Assembly (NCBI GenBank): GCA_030998015.1
Contig: JARWMV010000235.1
Span: forward strand, 372,001 to 436,000
Direction: 5' to 3'
DNA from: Ceratorhiza oryzae-sativae
Taxonomy: Eukaryota; Basidiomycota; Agaricomycetes; Cantharellales; Ceratobasidiaceae
DNA length: 64,000 nucleotides
Shown: positions 23,995-33,784 of the stretch, piece by piece
How positions within the stretch are numbered: position 1 is the first letter of the stretch
Layout: every line of letters begins with the position of its first letter
Notes under the pieces: generated by a model
What the model saw: only the letters and a program-made list of their open reading frames with translations
The model's database searches: none
Told to the model about the DNA's origin: nothing
Translations under genes and position numbers: made by a program

Positions 23995-26900
23995 TAGGGC
24001 TCTTCCGGATGCGGTTCGAGCACGTTCAGCTGGGCAAGCCGACGGATCTTACGTAAGAAACTGAGCCGAGCCGACACCGCCGGTTCCAAACCGTGATTAT
24101 TTCGGTTTATATTAGTCAGGCATGATACATTCATGAACTCTCAATCGTACAGGACATCTAACACAACACACGAGCTCCAATTAAGGATCGTTTGAACGCC
24201 CAATCTGCTTTTCAAGCAGCATTCCTGCTCGGTAGTTCATGAGCATCCGTATCGTCTCTGCACCAAGAGATTGGCGGCGCAGAGATATAACATCACAACC
24301 CATGTTGAAGATGTGCTCTACTGCCACCAATGTACCTATGTGTACTTGTTAGCTACGTAAAATGTAATCTGCACATTCAACAGTTTACCTGGAATGGATA
24401 GAAAATCGCATGCCATAACAGCAAGCTGAGGAAAGCGATGCGCGTTCTGGCTCCACCAGATGAGTGGAGGTTGCTTTGTTACCTCCTCTGATAGATATGC
24501 TGTGATCTCACCAGCGACAGAGTTTGGCGGAGAAAGGTGTCGAGACCGAGAGGCCAATGGAATTTGCGCTTTCCAGGCTCAGGTAAACTCATCGAGCTCT
24601 TCACCGTCTGTCGGTTGTACCAAATCGCTTTTTTGATTTGGGTCATCGACTACAGGCGAATGGTGATTGTAGAATGTTTCGCATGTCTCACGAAAGGCGG
24701 CTGCGCAATCTTTAACCCATTCTTTCGAGAACAGGGTAGCTGTTAAGCCCTTGTTAGCCTTGAAGAGTGTATCCTTAAAGCGTGGATCCAGTACTAGGAA
24801 AAGAATCAATAAAATGCGACTATGTAAAGAGAGATTGGCAAGTACCTGTAGCAAAGTAATAATATTCTGAATCGTATGTCGCCTTATCAAAGAATTCCAA
24901 GAGCTTTTCTTTGCAGGCTGTTATCCCGGCAGCGAGTGAGGGTGAGTTTACTACGGCTGATCCTGTCTCCAAATCCATGAGATAGGAAATCAACAAGAAA
25001 TAGACCCGCAAAGAGTAACTCAAGGTGGGGTACTTCTCGGCTGACATCATAGTCGATGCACTGTGAAAAAACTGTCGAGGATTGTTAAAGAACAATATCA
25101 GTGTTTTTAAAAGCTCTCATACCTTGAGCCATTTACCCACTTGCGCTACAGCGGTCCACTCGCTTCTTGAGAGCCCGTATGGGCAATATAATGTGATCTT
25201 TGGGTGATTCACCAGTGTGTCGATTGCCTATGAATTTGGGATTTTAGTGGCCAGGCAGACAACACTGCAAGAGGACTTACTTCAGAAAACTCCAGTGCTC
25301 GCTCGATCATCAAGAAGACTGAGTTCCATCGAGTCGGAACATCTAGAATCAAATTCTTGACGGTTTTCCTCTTGTAACTTTGGTTTTCATCCCACGCCTT
25401 TTGCTCATGCCATTCCTCTATCTGTGTAGCAGTGGCAATAAAAAGTTCCATTCGCTGCAGCAATGATCGGACCAATTTTGAGATTTTTCGAATCTATGAA
25501 ATCGAAGAAACTTCAATTTTAGAGTGCATATAATGAGCAAACTCAATTACACACCTTATCAATAGCGGAAGTCAGATCGACAGAAGAGTCTAGCTTGGTA
25601 TCCAAGTCATCCTCAAGAGCCTCGATGTTATTGATGGCAACAAACGATTCCGCCTCTTCAGGAGTCAATTGAAGGTCTTGTGGGTCGAAATCGTGCATAT
25701 CTGTCGACGTAGGAACAGCTTTGATGCTCCTCAACAGGGACATTACAGCCAAGTGGATTATATGCGCCAGACAGCGGATCTGGCCTTTCTCTGGGTCCCA
25801 GTGTAATTTTGATGACGATTGACCAAGAGAAGCAGAAAGATGATGCACAAGCGTCCCGTTAGTGCTAGCATTGTCGCCTACTAATGCCAGAAGCTTGTCT
25901 TCGATTCCAAGCTCGGTAAGGGCTGAACCAACCGCTATCGACATATTTTCGCCTTTATGTGCACCATGCAGCTCGACAAAATCAAGCAGGACCTCTTCCA
26001 GACGCCAGTCCTCGGTAATCCAGCTACCAACAATGGCCAGGAAGGCGATTCGATTAGACAACGTCCAGCCATCGCACGATATTGCCATAAGACCCGACAG
26101 AGATGTTAGATAGTTTCGAGTAGATTGTCGGGCTGTTGAGGCATCCTTAAAGACGCGGTCCCTAATTGCTTTTGATTTGACAAGATGCCTGTCAAGAGCG
26201 GGCTTGAGGTAGGTCAACAGGTCATGGAATTCTTCGTTTTCGACTTGAGTGAATGGACGGTTGTCGGCAACAATCCATCGCGTCAAGCGGCGATAGAATT
26301 CATCAATATGAAAGACCTATTTTTAAAAGATTTAAGATCAGAGTATGATGAGATATCAAGCCAGACTCACGGCTTGTTTGGAGTCTAAATCTTCAGGCTG
26401 TATATTGGGCTTCTGGTCTTTCAGCGGCTTGCCCGAGGCAATCCAGTCTGCGTGCTCGGCATTTTGCCAAATCAAACTATGTTTTGAATGAAGATGAGCG
26501 ATTATATTCGATGTGGAGCCCTTCGCTTTACCCCCCCTTACCCAGCGCCATCCCCCACCCTTTCGACATATGCCACACTTTAGTGTACAGGATACAAATT
26601 TGCCTATGTCATCGGTTACAAGATCGTAAATGTCTACAAATTGAAATACGAGTGAACGATTTTTAGAAAAGTGTACGCTATCAGCGGCATTAGCAAGAGT
26701 AGCACGACCACGAAGGAGGGAGCGATGGGCGTAAAGCTGTTCAGGGGCGACGGGCACCACCGGGAGCAGGGGGTTCAGAGGAACGTCGGTTCGCTCGATT
26801 TCGTCGACGCGAGCTCGTTTAGAAGGGGTAGCCATAATTTGTGAGAGGTCTAGAGATTTGGAGTTCAACAGGCGATTCGGGCTGCCTCTGGCACTCAGTC

Positions 26901-27082
26901 CGCTGTTTTATAGCTAGTGGCGAACTGGTGGCGAGTCGCTGACTCACCATCCGACGAATATTCTCGATAACCCTCGGCTTCATCCGTCAGCTGATGACTC
27001 AGCACGGCTCGGTTATCGGCGACCGAAAGCCGAAAACCGAACTTTCAGTTCTGGCGGTTAAACCGGATCCGGAAGGGCCCTA
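23995..27082 (-). mobile_element. Complete hAT-superfamily DNA transposon (3,088 bp)
   Basis: The left end reads TAGGGCTCTTCCGGATGCGG; the right end, reverse-complemented, reads TAGGGCCCTTCCGGATCCGG. The outer 22 bases match at 20 positions and both begin TAGGG, fitting the hAT end consensus YARNG. Perfect 8-bp direct repeats (CTCAAGCT) flank it at 23987-23994 and 27083-27090. Inside, one transposase gene runs on the minus strand, with GC-rich subterminal regions at both ends. It sits in intron 2 of secreted-protein gene D, antisense to it. Intact ends and target duplications suggest a fairly recent insertion. The transposase carries a stop codon (24579-24581), so the copy is probably immobile unless supplied in trans. 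Confidence 0.95.
24181..26835 (-). pseudogene. hAT transposase with one internal stop
   Basis: The start MATPSKRARVDEIERT leads a BED-type zinc finger (KCGICRKGGGWRW, then AHLHSKH). The RNase H-like core has SCDGWTLSN (first catalytic Asp), LVGDNASTN (second Asp) and DVPTRWNSVFLMIERAL. The C-terminal hAT dimerisation region reads LIWWSQNAHRFPQLAVMA and DFLSIPG, and after a last intron LVAVEHIFNMGCDVISLRRQ, ending IGRSNDP at 24181. Several short introns separate these blocks. An in-frame TGA at 24579-24581 (minus strand) lies between LDEFT and AWKAQIPLASRS. The codon was plausibly CGA (Arg), a CpG C-to-T change. All other domains appear complete. Confidence 0.87.
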
Positions 27083-27090
27083 CTCAAGCT
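27083..27090. repeat. hAT target-site duplication, right copy
   Basis: CTCAAGCT immediately after the right inverted end, identical to 23987-23994. The exon 3 acceptor of host gene D (AAAG, ending 27098) lies only eight bases further on. Confidence 0.95.
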
Positions 27091-27624
27091 CTCTAAAGTA
27101 ACTTTTAGTTACGAAAATATTGTGCAGACTGTGACAAAAGCCGTCGATCTTCTGAAAAATGAACAGAAGGAGAGGCATCCCAACCAAAAGGAATACCCAG
27201 TAACTACGAGGAGGATTAGCATTGCAAATTGGGTCGATCGGCCCAAAAACAGTAAAGGGGTATAATTTATATCATTTCGTTACCATTTTCTTCTTGGCTC
27301 AACCTGTTGGAATCGAAACATATCTACATTGATAGCATACCTACTTGTGCAGCGATGCTCAAACCGGAACGGTGGCCATGTACCCAATCTCAAATACCCC
27401 GAATCTTGTTGAGCAGTATCGGGTTGTTGTATCCACAGCGTTCGATTTGGAAGACGATGGAAGTGGTAAAGAAGAGCGCGTATATGCGTTTTGTGGACTA
27501 GTGAGTTGACCCTGCGACGAGTATGAGAGGTTTGGCTGATGGCGGTATTGATATTAAGGCTATTAGAGCAAATAATGCTAACTTCAGGTATCAGATGTGC
27601 AACAACTACCAACGGGAGAACTAG

Positions 27625-28712
27625 CAACGTGCCAAATGAGAAGAAATTTGAGCTGAGGAAGTTCAAGCCGAGCGGCCAATCCTATCAACTGGTTGCAAAT
27701 AGTAACTCTCCGCTTTTATCCCGTCATTATTGTAACAACGACCAAAATTTATGTATGAAATTTGTGAAAATTATTCGTGTAGGCCCTGAATCGGGCTCAG
27801 ATACAATTGCGAACGAGATCCGTCCTGGGAGTCTCAGCTAACCGCACCTCGGTCTGTGTGTGTATGATCCATTATCTGAGCAGTGCGCGTCGCTTGCTAA
27901 TCTAGGTACCAGCGCACCCCACATGGGACCCATTTTTTCTGGAAATTCAGGAGGGCTGAATCGCACTCATAATGAGCAAAGTAACCAAAGTCTGGTAATA
28001 AAATTTGAGCAGTTAACCCTGATACAGGGCCACTAACATAACCGGGGATTTTCTGACGTTAGCCAAGCCTGATGGAAGGTAAAAAGTGTGCAAAATGGCC
28101 GTATATGCACATGGTCACTCACTTGGAAATTTGCTGTAGTATGCAAGATCCAAGCCCATAGTCAGGAACGTTCTTTTTCCTTAGCGGAGTGTGGGATTTA
28201 CACATTAAACGGGCTTACAGTGGCTCATACATTGACAGCCTATATCGTTTAAATCCAACTGCTCGGGATAGTCACTTACGACTCATCCAGAGCCGTCCGC
28301 GTCTCATACATGTAATAGGGGACGACTGCTCCACAGTGACCCGACCAATTGTCCTATACACCTTAAAGTTTGAGCTGGTCGACCACCCTATCGTCCATCT
28401 CCTCGTGTACCACAATTTTCGATATATCAATTAGTTATCTCAGCGTTTCAAGTGCTACTGTTCTCTAAATAACCTGCCCTGTCTTGAACAACGATACGCC
28501 CATTCATTAACCGTGCGACCTGTATGCAATCGTCACTGTCTTTATGCCGATTGTTGGTCCTAACTTGGATAGCCGGTGCGATCCGTACCAGGTTTGGGGG
28601 GGGGGGGTGATTGCGATAACCATTTATACACTGATCTCCTACAAGGGATATATTGGCGCAACAACTGACATCGGTCGCAAGGGGTGGTAGCAAACCTGGC
28701 ACAAGGCGCCTC
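27625..28712. other. Intergenic region with a G homopolymer
   Basis: No gene recognised between secreted-protein D and EFG1. A run of about 14 G residues sits near 28595. Open frames at 27539-27841 (mostly gene D exon 5 sequence read on) and 28189-28434 lack recognisable domains. Confidence 0.5.
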
Positions 28713-29773
28713 CTAAGTGTCGAAGAAATCGTCTTCTTGGATGTTGATGGGTTTCTGGGTGGGGGCTGAACTGAAGCCAGATCTCGGAGCCTTCTTGTCG
28801 AGTTTTTTGGACTCTTCGTGTTTCAATTTAGAAGGACGGTGGGATTTTGGGGTAAATTCCTCGGGTTCCTCTTCTGAGTATTCTTGCTCGTCACCTTCCG
28901 TCTCCGCCTCCACCTCGCTCTCGTGTGTCTCTTCTCGAGATTGGTTCATTTCAGGCTCCACATCCATCTCGCCGTTCTCCATTGCTTGGCGAATCGCAGC
29001 GCGTCGCTCTTCTCGTAACTTGTCGCTTTCGGAGGTGCCCGAATCGTTGGAGGAAGAAGGGTAGAGAGAGATGTACTTGTCGAGCTTAGGATAGTGCTAT
29101 TATGACGGCCATTGGTTTTACGTCTGAAGCAGAGAGATAAGCCTTACGATAATGTAATTCAAATCAACGCGGTGCTTTAAGAGCTCCTTTTGGAGTTTCT
29201 TGCGCTCTTTCTTGTCAAGGCCAGGAGCCTCTAGCGCTCGTTTGGTCTGTCTGAGCTTTCGCGTGACCTTTTGTTTGTCTGATCGTACCGGCATCAGTGT
29301 TATTCCTACGTTAGTATATGAAGAATCGCGTACCAAAGAATTTGATCTATCAATCACCCACACTGTCGTAAGTCAGACACATTCGGATATCGCCAAACGG
29401 AAATAGAAAGAGCAGCACGGACCTTGTGGTAACGCACAGCCATCGCACGCTCCCTCTTGCGAATCTCGGCTTTCGCAAGATCCGCCTCTAGCGACTTGAG
29501 TTTTCGCTCTGCCTGGATTTGAACATCGGGGGCAAGGTTGTCCTATGCAAAGTGAAGCCAATGACGCCGTCCATGTGTGAGGAACTAAAATGATGACACA
29601 TGCCGACATACCTTGGCAAGCAGCCTTTGTGTTTGCCGAAGCGAGGCCTTGAGTTTCTGTATGCCAGGCTCGTCTGGATTTGATTTCTTGTGGTATCTAT
29701 GGCGCTTTTTTTCGGAGCTCTTTTGTCCTTTCTTATCGTTGGCGGAGTCGTCTCTTGTTCGAAAGGGAGGCAT
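28713..29773 (-). CDS. EFG1: rRNA-processing protein EFG1
   Basis: Efg1 is a nucleolar factor needed for early 18S rRNA processing in the small-subunit processome. Five exons (29773-29612, 29542-29423, 29346-29334, 29278-29148, 29096-28713) give 269 residues. The N-terminus is basic (MPPFRTRDDSANDKKGQKSS), then comes a coiled-coil domain with IQKLKASLRQTQRLLAK, RKLKSLEADLAKAEIRKRER, QKVTRKLRQTKRALEAPG and DLNYIIHYPKLDKYISLYPS. The last two blocks are the family hallmark. The C-terminus is acidic. Exon 3 is only 13 nt (encoding IKFF plus one base) and is needed to make YHKIKFFDKQKVTRKL. It shares a 180-bp divergent promoter with the permease at 29954. No frame break was seen. Confidence 0.92.
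29334..29346 (-). other. EFG1: 13-nt microexon of EFG1
   Basis: Minus-strand ATCAAATTCTTTG is flanked by an acceptor (GATAG) and a donor (GTACGCG). Exon 2 ends in phase 0 and exon 4 begins with the last two bases of a codon, so exactly these 13 bases restore the conserved KFFDKQKV segment. Confidence 0.85.
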
Positions 29774-29953
29774 GATGGTGGAGGTTGAGTCGACGTAAAT
29801 TTGAGAACCGCTGGGCGGCTGCTCCCTGTTGATCTATCACGCGCCTTTGCCGATCACCCACTGGATTGGTCCGGTCTTGGCTTATCGCCCATGCGGAGCG
29901 CATAAATATTTCGCGTGCGTTTATTGGGGCTCGTTTCGTCTCCCTTCCTCCCG
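29774..29953. promoter_or_regulatory. Divergent promoter between EFG1 and the APC permease
   Basis: 180 bases separate the two start codons, so both genes must be driven from here or from within neighbouring leaders. No clear TATA box; the sequence is not strongly biased. Confidence 0.55.
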
Positions 29954-32662
29954 ATGGCCCAACCACAGAAGAAATTCGACAGGGTAGATGTCCCTGTTGT
30001 CAACGCCGACGACGATGACGCCGAGCTTCTGGCCATGGGCTATGTGGTATGTCGCTGACAGCAATCAAAGCTTTTGGGGTGTGCTCAACTGTTCCGGGAC
30101 AGCCCTCGTTCAAGCGAGAGTTTACGAATATTGCGACAATTTCATTCGTGAGTATACCATCACGTCTGCGCTTGGCGCGTGCTAATTCAGTTACCATTTG
30201 CTAGGCATTCTCTATTATGGGGTACGAACCAATTGATATCTTTGTTCGTTCCAAAATTAAAGCTGCTTTGCAGAATGTGCTCCTCCATTGCTACGACGTT
30301 CAACACCCCGCTCACACTCGGTGGACCCGCATCAGTACGTCTAGATTCGCGTGTTTGGCCGGTCGAGCTAACTCGTTCGATAGGTCGTGTGGTGCTGGAT
30401 TCTGGGAGCAACAATGTGTTTCACGCTTGGTGCCAGTATCGCAGAGATTGTCTCGGCCTTTCCAACCGCCGGTGGCCTCTATACCGCCTCTGCCCGTAAG
30501 TCCGATAAGCCTATCTCATATTCCGTACCTAACCTGCTCCTAGAACTTGTTCCTCCCAAACGACGAGCAATTGTGGGTTGGGTCGTCGGATGGTCTGTTC
30601 TCCCCTTGCGCGCGCGGAATCTAGCTTATCATATCTTGTGATATCATTTCAGGCTGAATATGCTTGGCCAAGTCGCCGGTGTGTCCAGTACCGAATTTGG
30701 TCTCGCGAATATGATTTGGGGAGCGGTAAGCTCTGCTTTCGTCTCGCTTACGGTTCTTCCATGCGTTCTTCCCCGAAAAGGCCGTTTTCAGATGCCTTCC
30801 GCTTCGTCCCTTGCCCCTGTCTCGCTCCCGAAGCTATTCCCAGATTCTGATGATCAAACACACGACTAGGTGGTTATCTCGAAAAAAGAACAATATGTTG
30901 TATCCCCAGGGATGGTCGTTGGACTCATGGCTGCACTGCTTGTCATACACGGACTGTTGGTGCGTCTCATTCATCTCTCGCGCGACAGGTACAGCAGTGC
31001 CTTGCGCCTCAAACTCCGCCCCGGTGGCGCGTTCGTGTACGTTCCTGGCCCTGAAAGTTGCTTATCGGACTCCTGGGTAGAACTCGGTAGCCACCAAGTG
31101 GCTCGCTCGCATGACCAGCGGATTCGTATTCGTCAATGTCGGGGCTACAATCTGTAAGTTGTCATGTCTGGGGGAATCAATTAATGATTGATGGTGATTT
31201 CTCATAGTGATCATTATCGTGCTCTTGGCTACAACCCCTCGGTCTGAGATGCATTCTGCAAGGTAACTGGCCTACTTAAACAGCATATAAACTGGAAACA
31301 TAATTGACAAAACTCCAGTTATGTCTTTGGCTCAGAGGGCATCATCAATCAAACGGGCGGGTGGAATACGGGTATTGCGTTTTTATTTGGCTTACTCTCC
31401 GTCCAATGGACGATGACCGACTATGATGCAACCGGTCAGTTATGATTGCTCTGGTTTGTGCATGATGTTTACTGATCAGCCGTATTCCAGCCCACATCTC
31501 GTATGTACATCACTCCGATTCCAGAGCAGCTTCTATTTAACATGGTTCGCAGAGAGGAAGTTAAACGTGCTGCTGTAGCTGCCCCTTCCGCTATTTTCAT
31601 TGCTGGTAGGCAATGCATTATTTTACATTTAGCTTTGCTAATTGCTTCCATCAGTCATCGGAACTGGCCTCATTGGATGGGTCCTTAACATTGTCCTTGT
31701 CCCTGCTCTGGTCCCTGGAAGAGCTCCCTGGTCCCTCTGGCTTGGCCTTCCTCGAAATCATGTATAGACGGATAGGCAAGGGTGGAGCACTGTTCCTCTG
31801 GGTCTGGGTCTGCCTCACTGCGTTTTTCGTTGTGCAAACCGCGCTCCAAGCCTGTTCGCGCACGTTCTACGCGTTCTCTCGTGACCGTGGCCTGCCAGAC
31901 CGAGGAGTGATTGGAAAGATTACAAAGAACCATGTTCCATTGTACTCTGTGGTGAGTTTGATGTCATTCGATCAAGGAGACACTGCATTAATTTGATCGC
32001 CACAAGTGGCTTGTCGTATTTTTGAGCATTCTACCTGGATTGCTATATCTCGCTAGCCCAATTGCTGCGCAGGCTATATTTGCCCTCACAGCCATGGGTA
32101 TGCCTTTACTTTGCATGAAAGCATCAAACCAACCTTGTTTTTTCTTCTTAGCTCTGGATCTCTCGTACATCGTTCCTATCTTTTGCAGGGTGCGCCCCCT
32201 TGCCTTGCCTGGATACCACTTTACTCAACTTGTTTTGAATTATATAGCGCCTTTTCCGCAACCATCCCGAGGTTCACTTCAAGCCTGGTCCGTTCTACAT
32301 GGGTGACGGTGCGCTCGGCTGGACCGTCAACTCGATGTGCATTCTTTGGACACTGTTTGTCGCGATCATCTTGGCGCTCCCGACGATCCGACCTGTGACC
32401 CAGTTGAACATGAATTACGCTTCGGTCATCACTGTGGGCGTAATGGTCTGCTCGCTGGCATGGTACTTTGCTGGTGCGAGGAAGCACTACCATGGACCAA
32501 CTGGTGCGTTTCTGTTGCATCACCGCTCTGCCGGCTCATTAATTGGCCTTAGGTAATCTTGGACCGTCCCATTCGAACCATGACAACCGAAGCGACAAGG
32601 CGAGTGACTCGGAGGACGACCTTGGACAGCGAGGGTCCAAATTCAAGGTTCAACAAGCGTAG
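29954..32662 (+). CDS. APC-superfamily amino-acid/GABA/choline-type permease
   Basis: This is a plasma-membrane proton-coupled transporter. The start MAQPQKKFDRVDVPVVNADD leads to the conserved entry LAMGYVPSFKREFTNIATIS. Membrane segments follow, with FNTPLTLGGPASV, MCFTLGASIAEIVSAFPTAG (the GxS/A...P.AGG-type TM3 signature), LNMLGQVAGVSSTEFGLANM, GIAFLFGLLSVQWTMTDYDA, HISEEVKRAAVAAPSAIF and CSRTFYAFSRDRGLP. The C-terminus is hydrophilic (NLGPSHSNHDNRSDKASDSE). The TDYDA...HISEEV...A..P block is typical of the fungal GABA/choline permease subfamily. More than a dozen short introns interrupt it; the last one joins PTG to NLGPSH near 32505-32553. Substrate cannot be assigned from sequence alone. 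Confidence 0.9.
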
Positions 32663-33148
32663 ATGCCACAGGCTCTGCGTAAATGAGAAAAAAGCGACGT
32701 TTTATTTTCGATTTATCCAAATATGTAATTTGCCTTTTGATGATAATTCTTGTTTCCATACCACGCTGTAGCCGGCTGTTCTTTTGTTTTGCCCCAAGAC
32801 CCCCTTGATATGACTCTAAGATTGGCGTGAATTGCGGGCGCGTTGATGAACTGCACGCATCGTCGGACAGCGGTCGTCCAAACAAGGTATAGCCTACCTG
32901 AATGGCAGCTGTGCGATCTGCTACAGAGGGCGGTGAGGCGCAGCAGCTCGGCTTACGAAGCCCGCCAACGCATATCTGGTGCCGCCTCGACTGGCGTCGC
33001 AAGCCCGCTCATGTCGCGGCGTCGTGCGCTGACATATTACCCGCGCGGGTTTGCCAAACCCGAGGATAATGAGTACGGTGAATCAGAATCAGCAGTGCCA
33101 CATGAGTCATCCACTCCATAGCCACATAAGTTCCAGGTGGCTAGACAT
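32663..33148. other. Intergenic between the permease and the CENP-B-like gene
   Basis: Contains the permease 3' region. An open frame at 32843-33121 overlaps in both strands and has no recognisable domain. Confidence 0.5.
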
Positions 33149-33156
33149 ATAAAGGC
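33149..33156 (+). promoter_or_regulatory. TATA box of the CENP-B-like gene
   Basis: TATAAAGG, 66 bases before the ATG at 33215. Confidence 0.55.
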
Positions 33157-33214
33157 ATGGCAGCAAGCGATCAGCGACTATTACATACCTCTTTCCTACT
33201 TCTACCGTCTTTCC

Positions 33215-33784
33215 ATGGCTCAAAGCTCCTCTGGTCGTAAACGTTCCAGGACATCACGGGTACCCCGTCCGCTCTCTGTCGCTCTTTCAGCACATCCGCG
33301 CGCACCGCGGCAACACCTAACCTACTATGACAAGCTTCGCATCATCGATTTCTACCGCTCAAACGAGCACCTCACCCAAGTCGAGGCTGTCCGACGGCTC
33401 AAGGCCGAGTACCCATCCTTGAGCCAGTCGACGCTATCCACGTATCTCAGCCACGAACAAGAAATACGAGACTACGTACGCCTCCACCCGGGCCACCTGC
33501 GGTGCAAGCGGCCGTTCCGTGTGGCTCTGCCCGAGGTTGACGCAGCGCTTTCCGGATGGGTGCTCGACCGGATTAACAAAGGGGTGAGGCTGACTGGTGA
33601 CCTTATATGCGAGCGGGGACGGCAGCTCTGTGAAGAGCTGAATATCCCTGAAGAGCGCAGAATCAATTTTTCGAGTGGGTGGCTTGACAACTTCAAGATG
33701 CGGCTGGGCTTACGCGAGGTGTGGCTCGGTGGCGAACGGACGCTCGGTCTGGCGGACCAAGCTGTTCCGACTGGTCGTCAGTAG
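33215..33784 (+). CDS. CENP-B/Tc5-type DNA-binding protein without a nuclease domain
   Basis: A single exon gives 189 residues starting MAQSSSGRKRSRTSRVP. Residues about 30-85 form a CENP-B N-terminal/psq-type helix-turn-helix (LTYYDKLRIIDFYRSN, VEAVRRLKAEYPSLSQSTLS). Residues about 100-180 form a CENP-B-type second helix-turn-helix (EVDAALSGWVLDRINKGVRL, ERRINFSSGWLDNFKMRLGL). The SxGWLxxFKxRxGL motif is the family hallmark. Pogo/Tigger transposases and their host-derived relatives (CENP-B, Abp1/Cbh) have this pair followed by a DDE domain. Here the protein stops right after it with a clean TAG. It may be a domesticated DNA-binding protein or a truncated transposase; the intact frame, proper TATA box and lack of introns leave both open. 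Confidence 0.8.
   Translation: MAQSSSGRKRSRTSRVPRPLSVALSAHPRAPRQHLTYYDKLRIIDFYRSNEHLTQVEAVRRLKAEYPSLSQSTLSTYLSHEQEIRDYVRLHPGHLRCKRPFRVALPEVDAALSGWVLDRINKGVRLTGDLICERGRQLCEELNIPEERRINFSSGWLDNFKMRLGLREVWLGGERTLGLADQAVPTGRQ

Larger units (their letters stand above)
23721..27624 (+). pseudogene. Small secreted protein D, split by a hAT transposon in intron 2
   Basis: The five family exons can all be placed: 23721-23789 (signal peptide MKLLPYGIALILTFAGVSQS), 23854-23944 (ends PWLGESLDCNQ), 27099-27259 (starts VTFSYENIVQTVTKAV), 27336-27500 (YLCSDAQTGTVAMYPISN, then EQYRVVVSTAF and VYAFCGL) and 27559-27624 (RYQMCNNYQREN). Together they give 183 codons plus stop with the same phases as copies A and C. 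Intron 2 contains the complete hAT element 23995-27082. Removing the element and one target duplication leaves a normal 58-nt intron. Exon 2 also has an in-frame TGA at 23899-23901, where copy A has TGG (LTNWVN), so the gene is probably dead even if the enlarged intron is spliced. Confidence 0.85.

Noticed and set aside
23996..24051. Apparent exon 3 remnant of secreted-protein gene D (a short open stretch right after an AG)
   Set aside because: It is the left inverted end of the hAT element; the true exon 3 is found after the right end, at 27099.
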